From Margaritispora aquatica (lineage: Eukaryota; Ascomycota; Leotiomycetes; Helotiales; Discinellaceae): a stretch of DNA of 64,000 nt. Both the position numbers and the translations under genes were made by a program. Shown in pieces: positions 57,918 through 64,000 of the stretch. The stretch's first letter is position 1, and each line of letters starts with the position of its first letter. Where the stretch lies: assembly GCA_007644065.1 (NCBI GenBank), contig VJWN01000017.1, forward strand, positions 62,001 through 126,000, given 5' to 3'. The notes under the pieces are model-generated. The model did no database searches. It was not told where the DNA came from and saw nothing but the letters and a program-made list of their open reading frames with translations.

Positions 57918-58775
57918 CTATTTTGTTTTGAGGTCTCTCAGAACTTTGACAGCTTCGCCATTGGCCTCAAATTCTCGATAGATTCCAAGTATTTTGACCA
58001 ATCTAGCGTTCCCCGAATTACCCATAACAGCTGACTGCTTGAGAGCTGTATTGAGATCAAGAAGGATGGTATTCCTCACTCGAGTCAGGCGAGACTGCTG
58101 TGCTATGATAAAAGGATGACTCGCTCCAATATTCACAGCCAGCTTCTCAACATGGCGACAGTCAACCACAAGTGTATGTAGCTTTCTCGTACTTGCACCA
58201 GTTTCGAGCTCAAGTCCAGACTCTTCATCGTCTTCCTCTTCACTGTCGGTCCACATACCATCCTCGCCTCCATTGACAGGCCGACCAAGTGAAGCAACCA
58301 TCAGTCGATCCTCCAGCTCTTCCAACCTGGCATCAACCTCCAACAACTTCCTTCCCAATGCGATCTCCTTGCCCACCTCCTTCTTCTCTCCAAGCAATCC
58401 TCCAACCTCAACTTTCCTTTCCCTAACCCTGTCCCTTACATCATCCACACCTCTCTTGAAGCCTAACAAGCCGACTCTTACATCCTCAATCTTCTCTTCG
58501 CCGCCCTTGAGATCAGAGCCTAGGCTGAGAAACTGCTCATAGTTGGTATTGACGAGATCTAGGAGCTCTTTAGAGAGAGCTTGTGAGCGTTCACGGAGGT
58601 CTGAACGGAGATCCTCAAGTGTCTGATGCCGATCGGATAAGGTGGAGAGATAGGTCGGTGCGTCGAAGGTTGGAGCGAGGAAGTCACTCCGAGGGAGTGC
58701 TTCGGGGTAAGGAAGATTGTCTTCATCATCTGAAGAGATGCTTCCTGAGCCGTTTCCAAAGTAGAATTTATTCAT
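57918..58775 (-). CDS. Conserved oligomeric Golgi complex subunit 2 (COG2)
   Basis: Single exon of 285 aa. The N-terminus has the COG2 pattern LPRSDFLAPTFDAPTYLSTL, then DLRSDLRERSQALSKELLDL and NTNYEQFLSLGSDLKGGEEK. Long helical coiled stretches follow, as in CATCHR tethering factors. An acidic loop (WTDSEEEDDEESGLELE) separates two helical parts. Length is close to that of other filamentous-fungal COG2 proteins, which are much shorter than animal COG2. It acts in retrograde vesicle tethering at the Golgi. The 3' end is 94 bases from the uL1m gene, convergent. Confidence 0.87.
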   Translation of the reverse strand: MNKFYFGNGSGSISSDDEDNLPYPEALPRSDFLAPTFDAPTYLSTLSDRHQTLEDLRSDLRERSQALSKELLDLVNTNYEQFLSLGSDLKGGEEKIEDVRVGLLGFKRGVDDVRDRVRERKVEVGGLLGEKKEVGKEIALGRKLLEVDARLEELEDRLMVASLGRPVNGGEDGMWTDSEEEDDEESGLELETGASTRKLHTLVVDCRHVEKLAVNIGASHPFIIAQQSRLTRVRNTILLDLNTALKQSAVMGNSGNARLVKILGIYREFEANGEAVKVLRDLKTK

Positions 58776-59355
58776 CTTGGGTGGATGTCTATTACCACAA
58801 TTCTTCTCGGAAGCTTGACCAATGAATGAGTAACATCAACCTAGGTCTCTAGCTATAATTCCTGGAGGTTGATATCTGGCTTGATCTGTCACGTGTAGCT
58901 ACAGCTTGAGCTTGAACTGACTCGAGTTTATCTGATCCGATCTCCTCGGCAATTAATGTAACAGATTCGGGTATTCGTGGTACTTTGTTCGTTCTTCGGG
59001 TTTGAACTTGCTCAAGCCAAGAGGTGAACTCCTCATTAGGACGCAATAGGACGTATTATTATGGAGTTAAACGACCATTTGATAGAATGATTGGTGAATG
59101 TAGGCTGGATTCTTCCTTCCGTAATCGGCCGTGCGAAAATTTAGACGACCCCTAGTCGTGATCTAATCTAATCAGATGGTCTGATATGCTTTTCCAGACA
59201 CCACCTCTTTCAATCATCAATACCTTCATTCTAGGTTATTGATTTCATTGCATTCCTCACTATAATTGCTCTCCTCGTCGGCTAAAGTCTTTCAAACTTG
59301 ATCAGACGAGGTCGACGAGATCATCCAATCTTCAGGCTCAGCAGATCTACCCGAT
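58776..59355. promoter_or_regulatory. Divergent promoter: COG2 / hapX
   Basis: 580 bases between the two starts. It holds an exact SreA-type GATA site (listed separately) and a second partial copy, ATCAGAT, at about 59174-59180. Confidence 0.55.
58928..58936 (-). promoter_or_regulatory. Iron-responsive GATA site (ATCWGATAA) upstream of hapX
   Basis: Plus-strand TTATCTGAT is the exact reverse complement of ATCAGATAA, which fits the SreA/Sre1 consensus ATCWGATAA. It lies 420 bases before the hapX start. In Aspergillus SreA represses hapX when iron is sufficient, so a site here is expected. That it works in this organism is inference. Confidence 0.6.
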
Positions 59356-60957
59356 ATGGCGTCACCTGCAGTATCGACACCCTCGTCCGCTGGTTCGCCA
59401 GGTGCAATAACGCTTGCACCTGCACCACCAACCATTGCAATCAAGACAGTCAATGCCTCAAACATGACTTCAATCATGCCCGGAGGACCGACGCAGACCG
59501 GAGTGACGAGGAAAGAATGGGTTATCCCGCCACGACCGAAGCCTGGACGAAAGCCCGCCACAGATACCCCGCCGACTAAACGTAAAGCTCAGAATCGTGC
59601 GGCTCAACGTGCCTTTAGGGAGAGGAGAGCGGCGAGAGTGGGAGAGTTGGAGGAACAGCTTGAGGAGACAAAGGAAGAGCAGCAGAAGCGGGAGGGCGAG
59701 ATGAGGAATAAGATCACCAAGCTGGAGGCAGATGTACAGAGGTTCAGTGGAGAGGTTCATTCGTGGAGGGTACGATGTGATACTTTGGATCGGATGTACG
59801 AGTACGAGAAGAGGGAGAAGGAGATTGCTCTCGCAGAGTTGGCATACCTTCGCAGAGGTGCTACAACGACTGGTACAGAGGCTGTTCCTCTTCCACCTCG
59901 CCACCTTCGACAACAACAACAAGAGAATAGAGCACCACAGCCACAGTCGCAACAACAATATGTCCCTTACACACAATACAATCCACCAGCACCTGTTATC
60001 CAGCAAGAGCCAGTACCAGATTCGGGTGTTGGTTGTGGTGGTTGTATTTCTACAGACAACTGTGCTTGTGTTGAGCAGGCTTTGGCTATCTCGGCATCAG
60101 GTTGTGGGAATTGTACGATTGATACTCATTGTGAATGTCTAGAAGAGACAATCAAAAACGCAGGTCAAATAGAGTTGAAGCGGTCACATTCTCCACCGGC
60201 AGATGATTATTCGGATAAGCGTCAGCGATATTCCGAGCCTTCTACGCCTATGGAGCTTGATTTCACTGCTCAATTCTCATCAAAGCCTGCTCGACCCATT
60301 CACACTGAAATGCCTGTCAGGACTGTAGGAGAGTCATGTGGTTTCTGTGAAGACGGTACATATTGTATGTGTGCTGAAGCTGCTGCTATTGCTGCCAATG
60401 CTGCCAATGCTGCTGCTGATCGAGATCACGAAAATCGACTTGCTCCATTACTGAACGAAGTCACTCCACCTCCTTCTGATACGGATGTGGAGCTTATAAA
60501 ACTTCCATCACTGCAACCACATCACATGCATCGAGCTCTGGCTGCGGCTGCACCTGCACCTTCGAATTCATGCATCAATGGTCCAGGCACTTGTCAGCAA
60601 TGTCAGGCAGATCCCCGATCGGGAAACTTCTGTCGTTCTCTTGCTGCTATGCGTGCAGCTGGCAATGCTCCTCCTGATGGATGTTGTGGAGGCAATGCTG
60701 GTGGTGGTGGTTGTTGCAAGAATCCTCCACCAGCTGCTACTCCTTCCCAACCACCACCAAATATCACCTGCGCAGATGCATATACAACCTTATCTACGCA
60801 TCCAGACTTTGACCAAGCGAATGATGAGTTGAACACTTGGTTAGGAAGACTACATGCTGCTCCACCGTCTCATCCTGGACGTGCTCCTATGGAAGTAGAA
60901 GCGGCTTCAGTCATGGGTGTGCTGAAGCTGTTCGACAGACGATTTGGTAGAGGTTGA
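59356..60957 (+). CDS. hapX: HapX: iron-regulatory bZIP factor binding the CCAAT complex
   Basis: Single exon, 533 aa. The Hap4-like CCAAT-complex interaction domain reads KEWVIPPRPKPGRKPAT, joined directly to a bZIP basic region (KRKAQNRAAQRAFRERRAAR) and a leucine/coiled segment (VGELEEQLEETKEEQQKREG). At least four Cys-rich regions follow, the sensors of iron/Fe-S status: CGGCISTDNCACVE, CGNCTIDTHCECLE, CGFCEDGTYCMCAE and CQQCQADPRSGNFC. Between them are Gln-rich and Ala-rich stretches. In Aspergillus and other fungi HapX represses iron-using pathways in iron starvation and activates iron storage in excess. The upstream GATA site suggests SreA control. Confidence 0.95.
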   Translation: MASPAVSTPSSAGSPGAITLAPAPPTIAIKTVNASNMTSIMPGGPTQTGVTRKEWVIPPRPKPGRKPATDTPPTKRKAQNRAAQRAFRERRAARVGELEEQLEETKEEQQKREGEMRNKITKLEADVQRFSGEVHSWRVRCDTLDRMYEYEKREKEIALAELAYLRRGATTTGTEAVPLPPRHLRQQQQENRAPQPQSQQQYVPYTQYNPPAPVIQQEPVPDSGVGCGGCISTDNCACVEQALAISASGCGNCTIDTHCECLEETIKNAGQIELKRSHSPPADDYSDKRQRYSEPSTPMELDFTAQFSSKPARPIHTEMPVRTVGESCGFCEDGTYCMCAEAAAIAANAANAAADRDHENRLAPLLNEVTPPPSDTDVELIKLPSLQPHHMHRALAAAAPAPSNSCINGPGTCQQCQADPRSGNFCRSLAAMRAAGNAPPDGCCGGNAGGGGCCKNPPPAATPSQPPPNITCADAYTTLSTHPDFDQANDELNTWLGRLHAAPPSHPGRAPMEVEAASVMGVLKLFDRRFGRG

Positions 60958-61960
60958 AGAAGAGGCAGATTTGGGCAAAGCTATTGTCACACAATCAACA
61001 ACATTTTTAACCATAGAGACCAAAGTGAGGTCTCCCAGCTGCTTTCATGCAAGCTGATACAAGGATAGGATGCGAGCATCATTCTAGATGCATTCCTGTT
61101 CAGGCAGGCCGGAAGCTGGCGATATTGACCTGGCCAAATGCCAGGATAACATACTGTCATGCAAACAGATTTACCCGGACAATGTCCAGCAAGATTATAA
61201 GCTTGTTTTACTCAAGACGTTCAAGGCGCAGGAGGCAATGGAGTTGCATTAGTCAGGAAGGAATATTATGTACACATACTTGTGATAGCATCTCCGCCTA
61301 AATATTAAATCCAATGACTACAGCACGTTTCTTCCACCAACTGATAATTGATCTCATTGATGTGCTTACATCGCTTGGCTTTCAAATGCAGAAGCAGGAA
61401 TTGAGAATGAGGGCAAGGCGGGAACGCCGTATGAATAAGTTTCGAAGAAACTACTGAAGGCAGAGTATTCTGGAAGTCTACATGCAGGTATCTTGTGGTG
61501 CGGATCTCGACACAGTGTTGCCTCTGTCTACAGTATAATTCGTTATCGTACCCCACGTGTTAAGCTAGTGCAGGGCCACCTTCTGCTTCGCGGCTAGTCT
61601 GCTGGTGGGGGATGCAGGCTACCCGAGGCGGCGTTCATCAACAACATCGTTTACGAACATCAACTGGATAGAAGCTTAAGCGGGTTCTCTTTTTGCACTT
61701 CCTTTTCCAGCGTTTTAGGGATTAATGATCTCATGGATGCATCCTCAACTTGGCTGGTCGTAGACCGGAAGACTAATGAGGCGGGGTCGAGGTTGAATAG
61801 TGAGCAGCTAGATAGAGCTACCCTTGGTCGTGGTACCTTGGAGAACCATGGATGGTACAATGGTCGATTGAGGGCACAGCTCAAAAGTCTCTGGCTTGCC
61901 CTGTTGATCTCTGTTCCTCTCTTTTACTTTCTCTGTACTTGCATCTCAGTCAATTTTACA
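60958..61960. other. Intergenic region
   Basis: About 1 kb between hapX and the RNase T2 gene. An open frame upstream and in frame with RNase T2 (ATG at 61733) was judged leader sequence. No gene is supported. Confidence 0.5.
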
Positions 61961-63044
61961 ATGTTCTCCAAACCAAGTCTGTTCGCCTCTGCGCTCGTTG
62001 GAGCTGCAAGTGCATCGTTGTACGGACAGAGCAATCTCAACCATACTTGTCAATTACGTAGGTTACCCTATACACACGTCATCAATTGAGATTGTAATCC
62101 GGTGTCTAATGTTTCATAACAGAGACCCCATTCCTCTCCTGCTCAGCCAATGCGTATCCCAATATTACAGATTCGTGCTGTACAGAGACCTATGGAGGTT
62201 TGGTCCTGAGCACCCAATTCTGGAGCACCTACACAGGTCTTGAGAGCCAGGGACAAGTCTTGCCCAAGAATGCATGGAGTATGCATGGTTTGTGGCCTGA
62301 TTTTTGCAATGGCTCATACACCCAATACTGCGATTTGAGGTTCGTTCTCCCAATCCAACCACTTCCATCACACTTACTAACTCCCCTCAAAGCCGACAAT
62401 ATGACCCGGTCCCGTCCCCAAACACCACGACTGGCACAGCTGCCGGTATTCCCGTCCCAAAGTACACAGGACCCAGCATCTCGACATTCCTCGCTCCCTT
62501 CGGCAAACTTGACCTCCTCGCTTACATGAACAAGCACTGGATCGCTCAAGGCACACCGAACGGCGACCTATGGGGCCACGAGTTCAGCAAGCACGCGACG
62601 TGCTTCTCGACTTTCGACCTCCCGTGCTACGGGCCCATGTACCAGAACCACAGCGACGTAGTTGATTTCTTCGAGACAGCTATCGCCTACCACCAGATCT
62701 TACCCACGTACGGTTGGTTGGGTGCCAAGGGCATCTTTCCCAGTAATTCAACCACAGTCACGCTGAGTGATATGCAAGCGGCGCTGACGGAGGGCTTTGG
62801 TGCATTACCGTATATTGGCTGTTCGGGCCCGAGATATAATGCAACGGACGCGGGGAAGGGGTCGCTGGATAATGGGTATACGGTTGTGAGTGAGATGTGG
62901 TACTACTATCATGTTTATGGGAGGGTGCAGAATAGACAGGGCTTACCGGTGAATGCGTCCATTAATGGGGGAAGTGTCAGTTCGTGTGCTAAAGCGAAGG
63001 GCGCACTTAAGTACCCAACTAGAGGGACTGGAAGCGAGGCGTAG
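61961..63044 (+). CDS. Secreted ribonuclease T2
   Basis: Acid endoribonuclease, probably secreted. Three exons, 61961-62057, 62123-62339 and 62393-63044, give 321 aa. A signal peptide (MFSKPSLFASALVGAASAS) supports the start. The first catalytic block CAS1 is WSMHGLWPDFCNGSY and the second, CAS2, is LWGHEFSKHATCFST; both active-site His are present, with Glu and Lys in CAS2. Many Cys residues (SCSANAYPNITDSCC, PCYG, IGCSG) match the fungal T2 disulphides. Sequons such as NIT, NGS, NHS, NAT and NAS suggest glycosylation. Junction phases fit (QL-QTPFLSC and DL-SRQYDP). The tail lacks the C-terminal extension of yeast Rny1. Confidence 0.94.
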
Positions 63045-63451
63045 AAAATTAGATCTTGCTATTTAGATTTTAATGGATAATATTTCGTACATTGATTGTC
63101 CCGCTTATGGTTTGGCTCTAGCAACATTCAAGTACATAGATCTGTCAACGTTGCTCAAAATCAGACTTCTAGGTTCTTATTTCCATTTCGTATTTCCTTT
63201 CATATTCGTTACATACTGGTTGATTCTCTCCATTGGATTTGGCGTGTCTCGTGGAAAGCTGAATGCAATAAAGCAACTGGTATTCATAAATGCAGCAACG
63301 CTCTTCGTCTCTAGCAACTGCTCATCGAATTTTTCTCCTCCACTGCCTCTCCTCGCCTCTCCTAACCTCTCATTCCATTTCCCATCCACAACCCATTCCC
63401 TGACTGTCCCTCCTCTAGTCCACTCCAACTCGATCGCACGAATTCCACATC
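63045..63451. other. Intergenic region between convergent genes
   Basis: About 400 bases between the RNase T2 and LCL2 3' ends, rich in C/T near 63330-63420. No gene is supported. Confidence 0.5.
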
Positions 63452-63943
63452 CTACAATAGTCCCTTCCTCGCCAACTCGACTTTCCTCGCTGCCTCTCCC
63501 GCCTTGAAACCGCCTTTAGACACACAAATCGCCTTGCCATCGGCCAGCTCGAACTTCTCCTCGTAGATTGGGTGGGGACACGGGCAATGGTGTGGGAAGG
63601 CAACGCAGGCTAGAGTCTCGGGACAGAGGTAGTTATCACATTGTGCTGTAGATTGTTAGCTTTGCTCTTCTCCTCTAACATTCTTGGAACCTCCAATCCC
63701 AATCCCCCACCACGTATCCTTCCATAATGTCTATGTGGGATGTGAGAGAAAGGACATACCATTCTCATAGTTCTGCTGGTACCAATTCGAATCCGACGGC
63801 ACGTTCTGGGGCTGTTGTCTCTGGTGATGCTGTTGCTGCTGTTGCTGCCCGTTGAACATCTGCTCGAAGAATTGGAACTGTGCGTTTGCGACTGAGATGC
63901 AGAGGAGGAGGGTGCTGAACAGGGAGAGGATAAGGCGTGCCAT
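63452..63943 (-). CDS. LCL2-family secreted/ER protein
   Basis: Two exons, 63943-63760 and 63645-63452, give 125 aa. A signal peptide ([20 protein letters not shown]) is followed by a Gln/His-rich run of about 16 residues ([16 protein letters not shown]). After the junction the Cys-rich core [19 protein letters not shown], then [11 protein letters not shown], and [20 protein letters not shown] match LCL2 (long chronological lifespan 2), thought to be linked to ER-associated degradation in yeast. The length is normal for the family. The poly-Q/H run looks variable between species. Confidence 0.92.
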
Positions 63944-64000
63944 GGTTGCTGGTGGATTGGTTTGCGCCGGTTTGGATGGAATTCGCTATGCTGTGATATT

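Noticed and set aside
61733..61960. In-frame upstream ATG that would extend RNase T2 by 76 residues
   Set aside because: The extension has no RNase homology and would bury the clear signal peptide that begins at 61961.
1..64000. CRISPR arrays, bacterial operons, polyketide synthase or NRPS genes
   Set aside because: None seen. The window is fungal nuclear DNA with spliced genes, and no modular megasynthase frames are present.

Overview
The window is nuclear DNA of a filamentous ascomycete (Pezizomycotina). Evidence: short GT-AG introns of about 47-70 nt with CTAAC/CTGAC branch sites, Zn2Cys6 and C2H2/Zn2Cys6 regulators, a HET-domain protein, a HapX bZIP, a cutinase and ACS-type permeases. 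Gene content would suit the Leotiomycetes, but that placement is an inference. I rebuilt about 30 protein genes, most of them multi-exon, plus two tRNA genes. CDS coordinates run from start codon to stop codon, and the exons are listed in each entry.

Layout. 0-9 kb: edge of an unknown gene, a secreted cutinase, a tRNA-Arg(ACG) gene interrupted in its T arm, an ACS-family permease, then a gene-poor stretch. 9-23 kb: Pmp3-like proteolipid, signal peptidase subunit Spc3, a head-to-head pair encoding the two subunits of a biotin-dependent acyl-CoA carboxylase, tRNA-Asp(GTC), a NAP/SET histone chaperone, and an asparaginase with ankyrin repeats. 23-34 kb: heme-thiolate peroxygenase, FAD monooxygenase, Zn2Cys6 regulator, fumarylacetoacetase, cupin and CocE/NonD hydrolase, which together resemble a catabolic cluster. 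34-43 kb: small membrane protein, a membrane-anchored aldehyde-dehydrogenase-like protein without the catalytic cysteine, an MFS transporter and a C2H2+Zn2Cys6 regulator. 43-53 kb: a multi-pass membrane protein followed by a relic of a HET-gene 3' end, an intact HET gene with a WW-like tail, a LigB-type extradiol dioxygenase, and an unusual FAD-monooxygenase/acetoacetate-decarboxylase-like fusion. 54-64 kb: mostly housekeeping (cytosolic GluRS, mitochondrial uL1m, COG2), then HapX with an exact SreA-type GATA site upstream, a secreted RNase T2 and LCL2.

Most unusual feature: the tRNA-Arg(ACG) gene (3461-3587, minus strand). Removing a 55-nt GTAAGC...CTAAC...TTTAG segment placed exactly between the T stem and T loop restores a perfect 72-nt tRNA. 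The A and B boxes and a Pol III terminator are intact. It looks like an mRNA-type intron in a tRNA gene. Also notable are the monooxygenase-decarboxylase fusion beside an extradiol dioxygenase and the duplicated HET tail behind the membrane-protein gene.
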